64,000 nucleotides of DNA from Eubacterium sp. (GTDB lineage Bacteria; Bacillota; Clostridia; Peptostreptococcales; Anaerovoracaceae): NCBI GenBank assembly GCA_021769965.1, contig JAETRU010000005.1, forward strand, positions 1 to 64,000, given 5' to 3'. Made by a program: the position numbers and the translations under genes. The first letter of the stretch is position 1, and every line of letters starts with the position of its first letter. Of the stretch, positions 39,338 to 48,526 are shown one piece after another. The notes under the pieces were generated by a model that saw nothing but the letters and a program-made list of their open reading frames with translations, was not told the origin of the DNA and searched no databases.

Positions 39338-40477
39338 TCATTCTCCGATCTCTGCCAGTTCTGTGTACTTGGCGTCGATCTTTTTCAGATTTTCGATGAT
39401 GCTGATCTTCTGCGGGCAGTGGGACTGGCAGCTGCCGCAGCCGATGCAGTCGTTGGCGTTAGGACCGGCGCTGTTGTAAAGGCCTGAAAGGGAACCCCAG
39501 ATCCAGTGGAAACCCTTGGCAGCAGCTTCGTTATACAGCTTGAAGATCTTCGGGATCTTGATGCCGGACGGGCATTCTGAGCAGTAGTTGCAGCCGGTGC
39601 ATGGGATCAGAATGTCGGTGCGCAGAACTTTGACGGCAGCGTCGATCGCGTCCTTTTCGGCATTTGAAAGGGCTGGTCCGCTGAAGATCTCGATGTTGTC
39701 TTTGATCTGAGACAGCTCTGACATACCTGACAGGGTGCAGCAGACGTTTGGCAGCTGGTCAACAAAGCGCAGGGCGAAGGACGGATAGCTGGCTCCTGTG
39801 CCGGCAGCATCCAGAATGGCGCGTGCTTCGCTGCTCATCGGGTTTGCCAGCATGCCGCCGCGGACCGGTTCCATGACGATGATCGGTTTGTCGAACTGGA
39901 CAGCCACGTCGTGAAGCGCTTTTGCATCCTGATATTCCCAGTCAAAGTAGTTCAGCTGCAGCTGAATGAATTCCAGATCATCTCCGTGTTCGGTGAGGAT
40001 CTGGCGCAAAAAATCCGGCTTGCAGTGGAAGGACGCGCCCAGATGACGGATGCGGCCGGCTTTGATCTCATCCTTTAAAATGTCGATGATGTGCAGTTTT
40101 TCGATGTTGGCATAGCTTTCTTCATCGACGCTGTGGAGCAGATAAAAATCAAAGTAATCTGTACAGCATTTCTTCAGCTGATCTTCAAAAATGGCCTTTA
40201 CATCAGCCTGACTGTCGCACAGCCAGGTCGGCATCTTGTCTGCCAGGTAGAAGCTGCTGCGCGGGTGCTTTTTGATAGCGGCGCCGACAAAGTTTTCTGA
40301 CTCGCCATCGTGATACTTATAGGCGGTATCTATGTAGTTGACGCCGTTTGCCAGGGCGTAGTCTACCATTTCCTGACCTGCGGCATAGTCGATCTTTCCT
40401 TCCTGATCCATAGGAAGGCGCATGGTGCCGAAGCCCAGGCGGGAGATCTTCATTTCTTTGAAAGTCGTATATTTCAT
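39338..40477 (-). CDS. aldo-keto reductase with C-terminal ferredoxin domain
   Basis: Fusion of 379 residues common in clostridia. Residues 1-280 form an aldo-keto reductase barrel with the catalytic set Asp/Tyr in YIDTAYKYHDGE, Lys in ADKMPTW and His in LLHSVD. The C-terminal 90 residues contain two [4Fe-4S] motifs, CTGCNYCSECP and CIGCGSCQSHCP, giving electron transfer from ferredoxin to the barrel. The substrate is unknown. Single gene, divergent from the M19 dipeptidase; an extended -10 (minus-strand TATACT preceded by TGG, 40524-40519) is its likely promoter. Confidence 0.92.
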   Translation of the reverse strand: MKYTTFKEMKISRLGFGTMRLPMDQEGKIDYAAGQEMVDYALANGVNYIDTAYKYHDGESENFVGAAIKKHPRSSFYLADKMPTWLCDSQADVKAIFEDQLKKCCTDYFDFYLLHSVDEESYANIEKLHIIDILKDEIKAGRIRHLGASFHCKPDFLRQILTEHGDDLEFIQLQLNYFDWEYQDAKALHDVAVQFDKPIIVMEPVRGGMLANPMSSEARAILDAAGTGASYPSFALRFVDQLPNVCCTLSGMSELSQIKDNIEIFSGPALSNAEKDAIDAAVKVLRTDILIPCTGCNYCSECPSGIKIPKIFKLYNEAAAKGFHWIWGSLSGLYNSAGPNANDCIGCGSCQSHCPQKISIIENLKKIDAKYTELAEIGE

Positions 40478-40518
40478 TGATTCCTCCTGATGAATTTGTT
40501 TGATATTTGATCAGTTAT

Positions 40519-40524
40519 AGTATA
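40519..40524 (-). promoter_or_regulatory. possible extended -10 of the aldo-keto reductase gene
   Basis: Minus-strand TATACT preceded by TGG; lies 36 bp from the divergent sigma-54 promoter. Confidence 0.45.
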
Positions 40525-40559
40525 CCATAGATCACGTGGAAAGAACAAGAAAGAAGTAC

Positions 40560-40576
40560 TTGGCATAAGATTTGCA
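40560..40576 (+). promoter_or_regulatory. sigma-54 promoter of the M19 dipeptidase
   Basis: TTGGCAT (40560-40566), 5 bp, TTGCA (40572-40576), GG to GC spacing exactly 10 bp, about 35 nt before the start codon. One mismatch (T for C) at the end of the -24 box. Confidence 0.85.
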
Positions 40577-40610
40577 TATTTATTTTTATAAAAAACACGG
40601 GAGGAGTAAC

Positions 40611-41564
40611 ATGATGAAAATTATTGACATGCACTGTGATACGATCATGAGCCATTATTATAACCGGGAAGAGAATCTCTATGACCGGGAGGGGCATCTG
40701 AATCTGAAGATGATGCAGAAGGCCGGCGCGCTGGCGCAGTTTTTCGCACTCTATCTGATGCGTCCGGAGATCGAGGAAAACGGCCCGTACAGCCTGCTAG
40801 AAGAGATGTATCAGTTATATCTGAAGCAGATGGAGCAGAATTCGGACATCATCAGACCGGCTTACTGCTGTGAGGACATTCTGAAGAATCAGGCTGACGG
40901 CAAGATGTCCTCGATCCTGACCGTCGAGGACGGCGTGTTCGTGGAAGACCACATCGAACGGATTCAGGAAGTTTATGATAAGGGCGTCAGACTGATCACC
41001 CTGCTGTGGAACTTTGAAAATTCACTGGGTTATCCGTCCAGCGACAATAAGCAGGAACACAATCTGGGACTGAAACCGATGGGTATTGAGGCGGTGGAGA
41101 TGATGAACCGGCTGGGCATGATCATCGACGTTTCCCACATGTCCGAAGGTGGTTTTTATGATGTGGCACAGCACAGCAAAGCGCCGTTCGTGGCAAGCCA
41201 TTCCTGCGCGAGGGCTATCTGCAGTCATCGCCGCAATCTGACAGATCATCAGCTGAAGACGTTGGGTGACAAAGGCGGCCTGGTCGGCGTGAATTTCGCG
41301 CCGTACTTCCTGAAGGACGATTCCGAGTATGCGGAGATCGGCCAGGTGATCCAGCATCTGCAGTATATGGCGGATAAAGCAGGTATTGAAAGCGTGGGCC
41401 TGGGCTCGGATTTTGACGGCATCGAAGATGCCGGTGAGATCGGAAATTACGAAGGCTATATCAAAATCTTAGAGAAGATGCAGGATGTGTTCACAGACGA
41501 TGAGATCGACAAGATCTGTAATCAGAACGCTATGCGCGTGATGAAGGACGTATTTAGAAAATAA
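40611..41564 (+). CDS. M19-family membrane-type dipeptidase
   Basis: Renal-dipeptidase-like zinc peptidase of 317 residues, which cleaves dipeptides, often with D- or beta-lactam-like C-terminal residues. Metal ligands: His8 and Asp10 in DMHCDTI, Glu in VEDGVFVED, His in VASHSCARAI and the following CSHRRN; the substrate Asp is in GLGSDFDGIE. No signal peptide, so it acts in the cytosol like other clostridial members. Alone behind a sigma-54 promoter and followed by a terminator. ATG 40611 or 40614 both fit the GGGAGGAG site. Confidence 0.93.
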   Translation: MMKIIDMHCDTIMSHYYNREENLYDREGHLNLKMMQKAGALAQFFALYLMRPEIEENGPYSLLEEMYQLYLKQMEQNSDIIRPAYCCEDILKNQADGKMSSILTVEDGVFVEDHIERIQEVYDKGVRLITLLWNFENSLGYPSSDNKQEHNLGLKPMGIEAVEMMNRLGMIIDVSHMSEGGFYDVAQHSKAPFVASHSCARAICSHRRNLTDHQLKTLGDKGGLVGVNFAPYFLKDDSEYAEIGQVIQHLQYMADKAGIESVGLGSDFDGIEDAGEIGNYEGYIKILEKMQDVFTDDEIDKICNQNAMRVMKDVFRK

Positions 41565-41582
41565 AAAACTGTTTATATGATA

Positions 41583-41624
41583 AAGTCCGGTATGCCGCGG
41601 GATCTGCGGTATACCGGACTTTTA
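41583..41624. terminator. bidirectional terminator after the M19 dipeptidase
   Basis: 16-bp stem (41583-41598 with 41606-41621) containing one G-T pair, 7-nt loop, between convergent genes. Confidence 0.9.
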
Positions 41625-41684
41625 AACTGTCATGCCTGATCTTTTCGCTGCCCGCGGCAGCGGGTTTTGATCGGGGATGGGAAG

Positions 41685-42149
41685 TCAGACGTGTTCTGCC
41701 ATGAGACCGTCGTAGAGACGTCTGTATTGTTTTTTGTTCAGGATCATGGGGTAATACTGGTGTGTTTCGCCGCTCTTCAGCGTAAAGATGATCTTGCAGC
41801 CGGCGTAGCTTTCTGCGTCTATGGTAACCGTATCGCCGTTCTGGTCTTCCAGATGGATCTCCGCCAGCTGCGCCAGCTCGAAGACGGGAACGCAGCGCCT
41901 CAGCATGTTGGGATCCGGAAGCCAGACAACGCCGTCCTTCAGGTCGATGCCGATAGAGATGACGGTCAGAAATCCCATGATATCAACGATCAGCAGGAAA
42001 AAACAGACCAAAGCGGGGATCAGCCAGAGCAGGCTTTTTCCGGAAAACAGGAATGTTGTGAAAAGGCTGGTCACGCCCAGCAGGATACAGGTCAGAATGA
42101 TGAGATATACCAGACCTCTGTAATTTGTCATTGGAAATTTTTTGTTCAT
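41685..42149 (-). CDS. membrane protein with soluble C-terminal domain, unknown function
   Basis: Protein of 154 residues not recognised as a named family. Two hydrophobic helices (about 12-34 and 38-62) are followed by a soluble beta-rich part (65-154) with alternating charged and hydrophobic residues (DLKDGVVWL, IHLEDQNGDTVTI, IIFTLKSGETHQYYP) that resembles a bacterial PH-like domain. It follows a similar membrane protein gene after 70 bp, and the two probably act together. Strong AAGGAGG site before the ATG. Confidence 0.7.
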   Translation of the reverse strand: MNKKFPMTNYRGLVYLIILTCILLGVTSLFTTFLFSGKSLLWLIPALVCFFLLIVDIMGFLTVISIGIDLKDGVVWLPDPNMLRRCVPVFELAQLAEIHLEDQNGDTVTIDAESYAGCKIIFTLKSGETHQYYPMILNKKQYRRLYDGLMAEHV

Positions 42150-42219
42150 AGATCATGAACCTCCTTATCAAAGATAGCTGCCTTATCAAAGACATCAACA
42201 TGCAAGAATCGTGCAAAGA

Positions 42220-42822
42220 TCACGTGAAGTTCTGATAGAGGATGATGACAGCGTACAGAGGCGTGGAGCAGACCAGCAGCATGCAGATGGCCAGAAACGC
42301 ATAAAGGATGGATACCAGCTGCCACTTTTTCGTATATCCCGGAAGCACTTTGAAGGTCTTTTCGATGCGGATCTGCGGCGCTGCAATGAGCTGTTCGAAG
42401 AATCCGTTGACAGGAATAGCGCGGATGACGCCCATGCGGAAGAAGGGAATGAAAAAGTCTTCTTTTTCTCCGGGCTGAGGCGTTTCCTGCCGGTACAGGT
42501 GGATGCCCCAGGTGTCCAGTCTGGCAAATCGTACTTCGGATAGCTGGATGGAGCGGCTTTTTCTGAGAAAGCGGTTATGATAGGTGACCGTAGTTTCGTC
42601 GTACAGTGTAAAGAAGAATTTATATCCGAAGAAAAGCAGGGTGACCGCTGCGAAGATCAGAGCATAATAGAGCAGGCTCAGGCTTAGATATACCTCGTAG
42701 CCTTCCACATGAAACAGCTTTATTTCAGCGATAACGATCAGCCTCAGCAGAAAATAAGCTATGATGGTGAAGTAAAAGATCTGCTTTGATTTCGTGCTGA
42801 AGGTATATGGAATTTTTTTCAT
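42220..42822 (-). CDS. membrane protein with PH-like middle domain, unknown function
   Basis: Protein of 200 residues. Two helices near the N-terminus (about 14-35, 46-70), a soluble middle segment (70-165, including VTYHNRFLRKSRSIQLSEV, as in bacterial PH domains) and one C-terminal helix (168-195). It forms a two-gene unit with the next membrane protein. No enzymatic motif seen. Start ATG with AGGAGTG upstream. Confidence 0.7.
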   Translation of the reverse strand: MKKIPYTFSTKSKQIFYFTIIAYFLLRLIVIAEIKLFHVEGYEVYLSLSLLYYALIFAAVTLLFFGYKFFFTLYDETTVTYHNRFLRKSRSIQLSEVRFARLDTWGIHLYRQETPQPGEKEDFFIPFFRMGVIRAIPVNGFFEQLIAAPQIRIEKTFKVLPGYTKKWQLVSILYAFLAICMLLVCSTPLYAVIILYQNFT

Positions 42823-43162
42823 TTTTGTACACTCCTGAGATTGTATTCAATGTATAGAAATAAGTTTAAGGGTAAGTATAGCACATTTTTTTCGCGGGCA
42901 CAACTGAAAGATTTCTTTTTGATCCATACGGAAAAGCAGAGAAGTCAAAAAAGACGGCCCCAAAAAACGGATGAAACGAGATAAAATTTATTAAATCCGA
43001 TTTATCCGCAGCTTTTCAGAGCAAAAAAACGGCTTTTATCGGCATTTTCTAGGCAGAGATAGATTTTTTAAAAAATACTTTTTTGGCACGGGAATTGCAT
43101 TGCATTTGTACTGTAATCTATTCTAATTCATCAATATGACTGATAATGGAGGTGGTTCTAGT
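42823..43162. other. 340-bp regulatory gap before the SpmA-like gene
   Basis: No gene. It is AT-rich and holds the sigma-54 promoter (43083), a possible minus-strand promoter for the membrane proteins, and the segment AACGGATGAAACGAG (42966-42980), which resembles AACGGATTAACTCG upstream of the oligopeptide operon and may be an activator site. Confidence 0.55.
43083..43099 (+). promoter_or_regulatory. sigma-54 promoter of the SpmAB/S66 operon
   Basis: TTGGCAC (43083-43089), 5 bp, TTGCA (43095-43099); a full consensus match with 10-bp GG to GC spacing. Confidence 0.92.
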
Positions 43163-43858
43163 ATGATGAATTATATCTGGGTAGTATTGATTGCTATCGC
43201 GGTACTTGCCGGAATCTTTACCGGCACCATCCAGGACGTACAGGATAATCTGTTTGCATTTGCAGATACTTCTGTTGAACTGGCGATCGGACTTATTGGT
43301 TCTATGGCATTCTTCTGCGGCCTGATGAAGGTTATGGAAGACGCCGGCCTTTGCGAGAAGCTGGGCAAATTACTGGCACCTGTGCTGAGATTCATGTTCC
43401 CGAATGTGCCGAAGGATCATCCGGCAAACTCCGCCATCGTTATGTACATGGCTGCCAGCATTCTGGGACTCGGCAATGCGTGCACGCCTCTGGGCATCAA
43501 AGCCATGCAGGAGCTGCAGACTCTGAACAAAACAAAGAATATCGCTACTGACGATCAGTGCATGGTCATGGCGATCTCCACAGGCTCCATCTGCCTGATT
43601 CCTTCTAATATCATCGCAACGAGAAGTGCGGTTGAGACGGCAGGCGCTGCTGAGATCGTAGGACCGGTTATCCTGACTACGCTGGTAGCTGCTCTGGTCT
43701 GCATCATTTCCACGAAGCTGCTGGGCAAGATCAAGATCTTCCAGTATGATTATCAGATCGAGAAGGAAAGAGCCGCAGGCACACTGCAGATCAACGAGGA
43801 GTACATCGGAGACGATCCGCTGACTCTGGATACTGTAAATACAAAGGAGGCGATTTAA
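43163..43858 (+). CDS. SpmA-like nucleoside-recognition membrane protein
   Basis: Integral membrane protein of 231 residues related to spore maturation protein A and to YjiH-type proteins. Several helices, and the Gate-domain segment MAASILGLGNACTPLGIKAMQEL are diagnostic; the C-terminal 40 residues are soluble and acidic. SpmA and SpmB homologues occur beside dipeptidase genes in other bacteria, for example YjiG/YjiH at the iadA locus of Escherichia coli, and may move peptides or their products. The start is set at 43163 after GGAGGTGG, not the ATG at 43136. First gene of a sigma-54 operon with SpmB and an S66 peptidase. Confidence 0.85.
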   Translation: MMNYIWVVLIAIAVLAGIFTGTIQDVQDNLFAFADTSVELAIGLIGSMAFFCGLMKVMEDAGLCEKLGKLLAPVLRFMFPNVPKDHPANSAIVMYMAASILGLGNACTPLGIKAMQELQTLNKTKNIATDDQCMVMAISTGSICLIPSNIIATRSAVETAGAAEIVGPVILTTLVAALVCIISTKLLGKIKIFQYDYQIEKERAAGTLQINEEYIGDDPLTLDTVNTKEAI

Positions 43859-44398
43859 TTGACAGCAGTTTTGAATTTCATTTCCATGTACGCCATTCCT
43901 GTACTGGTCATGGGCGTAACCGTTTATGCATTATTTTTCAAAAAGCTTCCTGTTTACAGTTCTTTTACAGAAGGAGCGAAGGAAGGCTTCACTACAGGCG
44001 TTATGATCATCCCTTATCTGGTAGCTATGCTGTGCGCTATCGGTATGTTCCGCGCATCCGGAGCTATGGACTGGCTGGTATCCATTCTGGATCCTGTCAC
44101 TTCCCTGATCGGCCTTCCTGGAGAAGTTCTGCCGATGGGCATCATGCGTTCTCTGTCCGGCGGCGGCGCTCAGGGTATGCTGGCCGACCTGCTGACGCAG
44201 TACGGCACACAGTCTCAGATCGGACGTATTGCATCTGTGGCTATGGGCTCAACTGAAACTACGTTCTATGTACTGGCAGTATACTTTGGCGCGGTAGGTA
44301 TCACCAACGTAAGACAGGCTCCGTTTGCTGGTATTCTGGGCGACCTGTTCTCCTTGATCATGTCAGCGGTAGTCGTAAACATCATGTGGGGATATTAA
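43859..44398 (+). CDS. SpmB-like membrane protein
   Basis: Membrane protein of 179 residues, partner of the SpmA-like protein. The Gate segment MRSLSGGGAQGMLADLLTQYG and GSTETTFYVLAVYFGAVGI are characteristic of SpmB. It begins with TTG directly after the SpmA stop, with AAAGGAGG placed 9 nt upstream, so the two are co-translated. The pair may form a transport pore; use in sporulation is not implied by its context here. Confidence 0.87.
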   Translation: MTAVLNFISMYAIPVLVMGVTVYALFFKKLPVYSSFTEGAKEGFTTGVMIIPYLVAMLCAIGMFRASGAMDWLVSILDPVTSLIGLPGEVLPMGIMRSLSGGGAQGMLADLLTQYGTQSQIGRIASVAMGSTETTFYVLAVYFGAVGITNVRQAPFAGILGDLFSLIMSAVVVNIMWGY

Positions 44399-44437
44399 AC
44401 CCATATATATTCTAGAAAGAATGGAGAGGTAAACATC

Positions 44438-45355
44438 ATGAGATATCCAGAAAAATTAAACGCAGGCGCAGTGATCGGTCTTGTCAGTCCGAGCTCCCCT
44501 GTGTCAGAGGAGCGGCAGGAAGAGTGCTGCAGGGTCATGAGAAACATGGGCTTTCGCGTAAAGAAGGCTGACAACATTTCTGCGTCCAAAGGCGGTTATA
44601 TGGCCGGTGAGGAGCAGGTGAGAGGCGAATGGATCAACCGGATGTTTGCTGATCCGGAGGTCGATGCCATTTTCTGTATCAGAGGCGGAGACGGCGCTAA
44701 CCGGATCATTCCATACATAGATCTGGATGTGGTCAGAAACAATCCGAAGATCTTCCAGGGATACAGCGATATCACCAGCCTGCATCTTTTGTTCAACCAG
44801 AAATGTGATCTGGTGACCTTCCATGGACCGATGATCTCTTCCAATGTAGTAGATCAGTTTGATCCGGAGACAAAGCAGGGCTTCTTTGAGAGCCTGACGG
44901 CAGAAGACACATACGCTTATTCCGCGCCGGCAGGACTGCCTGTAGGCGTGGCCAGAGAAGGCTGCGCGGAGGGCGAGCTCACTGGCGGAAATCTGACAGT
45001 GCTGTGCGCGTCTGTGGGTACGCCGTATGAGATCGACACCAGGGGAAAGATCCTGTTCATTGAGGAGATCGGCGAACATATAGGCAATCTGGACAGACAC
45101 GTCTATCAGCTGAAAAACGCGGGTCTTTTAGATGAGGTAAAGGGTATCATCCTTGGCCAGTTTACCCGCTGCGAGGTGGATGTGGAAGGCTTTGATATGA
45201 CCAGAGTTATTCTGGACGCCATCGGTGATCTGGATATTCCGGTCATGTATAACGTACAGTCCGGCCACAGTTATCCGATGATCACGCTGCCGATGGGAGC
45301 GGTCTGCAGGATGGATACGCAGGCAGGCACCATCACCTTTGACGTGGAAAGATAG
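44438..45355 (+). CDS. S66 LD-carboxypeptidase/MccF-like peptidase
   Basis: Serine peptidase of 305 residues that removes the C-terminal residue from L,D-linked murein tripeptides or related peptides. Catalytic Ser is in QGYSDITSL, Glu in LFIEEIGE and His in QSGHSYP; IRGGDGANRIIPYID is the substrate loop. No signal peptide, so it acts on imported peptides in the cytosol. Third gene of the sigma-54 operon after SpmA and SpmB, and across from the oligopeptide importer. This context suggests recycling of cell-wall-derived peptides. Confidence 0.92.
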   Translation: MRYPEKLNAGAVIGLVSPSSPVSEERQEECCRVMRNMGFRVKKADNISASKGGYMAGEEQVRGEWINRMFADPEVDAIFCIRGGDGANRIIPYIDLDVVRNNPKIFQGYSDITSLHLLFNQKCDLVTFHGPMISSNVVDQFDPETKQGFFESLTAEDTYAYSAPAGLPVGVAREGCAEGELTGGNLTVLCASVGTPYEIDTRGKILFIEEIGEHIGNLDRHVYQLKNAGLLDEVKGIILGQFTRCEVDVEGFDMTRVILDAIGDLDIPVMYNVQSGHSYPMITLPMGAVCRMDTQAGTITFDVER

Positions 45356-45388
45356 AAGGCAGCGGCAATATAATAAAAAAGCATGTGA

Positions 45389-45421
45389 GAAGCGGTTTCA
45401 GATCTGGATCCGCTTCTTTTT
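45389..45421 (+). terminator. terminator of the SpmAB/S66 operon
   Basis: GAAGCGG (45389-45395) pairs with CCGCTTC (45410-45416), then TTTTTCT. Confidence 0.75.
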
Positions 45422-45477
45422 CTGTCCTTTATGTATGACAGTAAAAGCGCTGTCAGAGTATGATAAAAGCAGAGCAT

Positions 45478-45515
45478 GATAAAAGCGGTCTCAGCTTGCC
45501 GAAACCGCTTTTATC
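45478..45515 (-). terminator. terminator of the oligopeptide operon
   Basis: Perfect 12-bp stem GATAAAAGCGGT (45478-45489) with ACCGCTTTTATC (45504-45515), just after the last gene of the minus-strand operon. Confidence 0.75.
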
Positions 45516-45546
45516 AAGTTGTATAGTATAAGAATGACTAAAACGC

Positions 45547-46524
45547 TTAGACCAGGTGGCAGGCCACGAATCTGCCCGGCTCGACTTCTTTCAGTACAGG
45601 AACCTCTTTCGCGCAGTGTTCTGTAGCGTATGGGCATCTGGTTCTGAAGTGACAGCCGCTTGGCGGATTTACCGGACTTGGGATCTCGCCTGTCAGCATG
45701 TCTTTTGCTTCTTTCCGTTTTTCCGGATCCGGCAGAGGTACTGCCTCCAGCAGGAATTTGGTGTACGGATGGATAGGGTTCGCGTAAATGTCTCTGGTGA
45801 CGCCTAATTCGCAGACTTTGCCCAGAAACATGACGCAGACGCGGTCTGACAGATATCTGACGACAGACAGATCGTGAGATATGAAAATGTAGGTCAGGTT
45901 CATCTCGGCCTGCAGATCCCCAAGCAGATTCAGGATCTGAGACTGAATGGAGACGTCCAGAGCGGATACCGGCTCATCACAGACGATCAGCTTTGGATTT
46001 AAGGCCAGGGCTCTCGCAATGCTGACGCGCTGACGCTGACCGCCGGAAAACTGATGAGGATATCTGTACATGAACTCGGGGCGGATACCGCATTTTCGCA
46101 GAAGGTCTTCTACGATGGCTGTATCCTCTTCTTTTCCACTGGTGATCTTGTGAGTGACCAGCGGTTCTGCCACGATGTCTCTGATCTTTAATCTCGGATT
46201 TAAAGATGCGTAAGGATCCTGAAAGACCATCTGCATCTGTTTTCTCATGTCACGCAGCTCGGCTTCTTTCAGCTGGCTCAGGTCCCGGCCGTCAAAGCTG
46301 ACGCTTCCTCTGGTTGGCGTCAGGAGATGGAGGATCAGTCTGCCCAGTGTGGATTTGCCGCAGCCGGACTCACCGACAACGCCGAGGGTCTCTCCCTCAT
46401 AGACGTTCAGATTGACGTCGGTAACGGCGTGGACGATGCCCTTGCTTTTGCCCCAGGAGCTGGATACGGTTTTAAATTCTTTTGTTAAATCGGTCGTCTG
46501 GACCAGGATCTTTCTATTTTCCAC
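45547..46524 (-). CDS. oligopeptide ABC transporter ATPase (OppF/DppF)
   Basis: ATPase subunit of 325 residues. Walker [13 protein letters not shown], signature FSGGQRQRVSIARAL, Walker B LIVCDEPVSALD and switch His in FISHDLS. The C-terminal GCHFRTRCPYATEHC is the OppD/F cysteine segment that holds a [4Fe-4S]-like or structural site in this family. Last gene of the five-gene importer and overlaps OppD by 11 bp. It energises peptide import together with OppD. Transcribed from the sigma-54 promoter at 51393. Confidence 0.95.
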   Translation of the reverse strand: MENRKILVQTTDLTKEFKTVSSSWGKSKGIVHAVTDVNLNVYEGETLGVVGESGCGKSTLGRLILHLLTPTRGSVSFDGRDLSQLKEAELRDMRKQMQMVFQDPYASLNPRLKIRDIVAEPLVTHKITSGKEEDTAIVEDLLRKCGIRPEFMYRYPHQFSGGQRQRVSIARALALNPKLIVCDEPVSALDVSIQSQILNLLGDLQAEMNLTYIFISHDLSVVRYLSDRVCVMFLGKVCELGVTRDIYANPIHPYTKFLLEAVPLPDPEKRKEAKDMLTGEIPSPVNPPSGCHFRTRCPYATEHCAKEVPVLKEVEPGRFVACHLV

Positions 46525-47506
46525 TGTTCATCACCTCCTTATTATACAGGAAGCATCTGACCTTGTGGCCGTCCTCTGCTTCATAGAGATCAGGCTGGTA
46601 CATGGTGCAGACCTTCATCGCTTTGTCGCATCTAGGACAGAAACGGCAGCCCTGCGGCAGGTGGAGCAGGTTAGGGACCAGTCCTTTGATGGTGTAAAGA
46701 TGCTCCTTGGTCTCTGTCATCTTAGGGATCGAGTTCATCAGCCCGAAGGTGTACGGATGCAGCGGTTTCTTGAACAGCTCCCTTACCGGAGCCTCTTCCA
46801 TGATCTTTCCGGCATACATGACGTAGACGTAGTCACAGGATTCCGCTACGACACCCAGATTGTGGGTGATCATGATGATGGCGGTACCCTGTTCTTTCTG
46901 CAGCTGATTCATCAGGTAAAGAATCTGCGCTTCGATGGTAACATCCAGGGCTGTAGTAGGTTCGTCTGCGATCATCAGCTGTGGATTGCAGACCATTGCC
47001 ATGCCGATCATAACTCTCTGGCGGAGGCCGCCGGACAGCTGATGAGGATATACGGAGTACCGTTTCTCCGGTTCCGGGATGCCTACCTTGCGGAAGATGT
47101 CGATCGCCCGGTTTTTCGCTTCTTCTTTAGTGACGTTTTCGTGGGTCAGGATGGCCTCTGACACCTGTTTGCCAATGGTATATACCGGATTCAGAGAAGT
47201 CATCGGTTCCTGGAATATCATAGATATCCTGTTGCCCCGGATATCGTCCATTTCTTTTTTTGTCTTTTTCAGAAGATCCTCGCCGTCCAGGAGGATCTGG
47301 CCGTCTACGACGCGGCCGGGATACTGGAGAAGCTGCATAACGGACATGGCCGTCATGCTTTTGCCGCAGCCGGACTCGCCTACGACGCCTACGGCTTCCC
47401 CTTTTTTGACGGTGATATCTACGCCGTCAACGGCAGGGACGATGCCTTTTGAAGTAAAAAACTGTGTTTTTAGTCCTTTGATTTGAAAAATTGTATCATT
47501 ACTCAT
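46514..47506 (-). CDS. oligopeptide ABC transporter ATPase (OppD/DppD)
   Basis: ATPase subunit of 330 residues. Walker [13 protein letters not shown], signature [15 protein letters not shown], Walker [13 protein letters not shown], and a C-terminal cysteine segment [14 protein letters not shown]. The second Gly of the signature is followed by Leu-Arg, which is normal for OppD. It pairs with OppF as the two motor domains. Overlapping genes and shared direction show one operon. Cytosolic face of the membrane. Confidence 0.95.
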   Translation of the reverse strand: MSNDTIFQIKGLKTQFFTSKGIVPAVDGVDITVKKGEAVGVVGESGCGKSMTAMSVMQLLQYPGRVVDGQILLDGEDLLKKTKKEMDDIRGNRISMIFQEPMTSLNPVYTIGKQVSEAILTHENVTKEEAKNRAIDIFRKVGIPEPEKRYSVYPHQLSGGLRQRVMIGMAMVCNPQLMIADEPTTALDVTIEAQILYLMNQLQKEQGTAIIMITHNLGVVAESCDYVYVMYAGKIMEEAPVRELFKKPLHPYTFGLMNSIPKMTETKEHLYTIKGLVPNLLHLPQGCRFCPRCDKAMKVCTMYQPDLYEAEDGHKVRCFLYNKEVMNSGK

Positions 47507-47526
47507 ATTGTCATCACCGCCTTATG

Positions 47527-48516
47527 TTAGTCCTTGAGAGATGGATCCAGTTTGTCACGCAGGGCATCTCCGAGGAAGTTGAATGCGACTACAAGAATGA
47601 GGATCGCAATGCCGGGCGCAAGAGTAGGGACTGGAGCCTGTGTCAGGAATTTTTTCATCTCGAATACCAGGAGTCCCCAGCTTGTCGAAGGCGGCTGCGC
47701 GCCGATACCTAAGAAAGACAGGCTGGCTTCAGTCAGAATGTTTCCGGGCACGTTCATGGTGAACAGAACGACCAGAGTCGGTACGCAGTTCGGCAGGATG
47801 TGCCTGAACATGATGGTAGAACGCTTCACGCCGATGGAGGTCGCGGCCTCTACATATTCCTTTTCACGAAGTGACAGAACTTCTGAGCGGACGACACGGG
47901 CGGTGCCGGCCCAGCCGACAAAGCTCAGGGCGATGAAGATAGTCAGCATCCCGTTTCCCAGTGTATAAGACACCAGCATGGCGAGAAGCAGAGACGGAAA
48001 GGCCATCAGCACGTCGGCGATACGCATGATGATGCTGTCGACCACGCCGCCGATAAAGCCTGCGATCAGTCCCAGCACTGTGCCCAGGATCATGGAAATG
48101 GTCGTTGGCAGCAGACCGATCATAAGCGAGACTCTGCCGCCGTAGAGCATTCTGGTGAATACGTCACGGCCCAGGCTGTCTGTTCCCAGCAGGTGTCCGT
48201 CTGTCGGATTGGATGCCTGATTATACAGATCCTGTGCGAAAGGATCACAAGGGGCGATCAGCGGGGCGAATACGGTGAGCAGGATATATAATATGATGAT
48301 AATTGCTGAAACCAGTGCCAGCTTGTTATGACGGAACATACTGAAGAGCTGTTCTTTCAGTGTTTCGTCAGGCGCGATCTCCGCCTCTGCGACTTCTTCT
48401 ATCACAGCAGGTTCTGTAGCGCCTTCCGGAATCCAGTCGGTTCCCTCCATGGAAAAGCCGGCGGCTATTTTATCTGCCAGAATATCGGCAGTTTTGTTCA
48501 TTTTTTTGAATGCCAT
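47527..48516 (-). CDS. oligopeptide ABC permease (OppC/DppC)
   Basis: Permease subunit of 329 residues. An N-terminal soluble stretch of about 75 residues, rich in Ala and Glu, is longer than usual; then the first helix (about 80-103), GTDSLGRDVFTRMLYGGR typical of DppC, and five more helices. The inner-membrane coupling motif EYVEAATSIGVKRS is present. Start ATG 48516 has AGGAGGGAT upstream; a longer form from 48537 would overlap the previous gene. Works with OppB as the membrane channel. Confidence 0.93.
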   Translation of the reverse strand: MAFKKMNKTADILADKIAAGFSMEGTDWIPEGATEPAVIEEVAEAEIAPDETLKEQLFSMFRHNKLALVSAIIIILYILLTVFAPLIAPCDPFAQDLYNQASNPTDGHLLGTDSLGRDVFTRMLYGGRVSLMIGLLPTTISMILGTVLGLIAGFIGGVVDSIIMRIADVLMAFPSLLLAMLVSYTLGNGMLTIFIALSFVGWAGTARVVRSEVLSLREKEYVEAATSIGVKRSTIMFRHILPNCVPTLVVLFTMNVPGNILTEASLSFLGIGAQPPSTSWGLLVFEMKKFLTQAPVPTLAPGIAILILVVAFNFLGDALRDKLDPSLKD

Positions 48517-48526
48517 AATATCCCTC

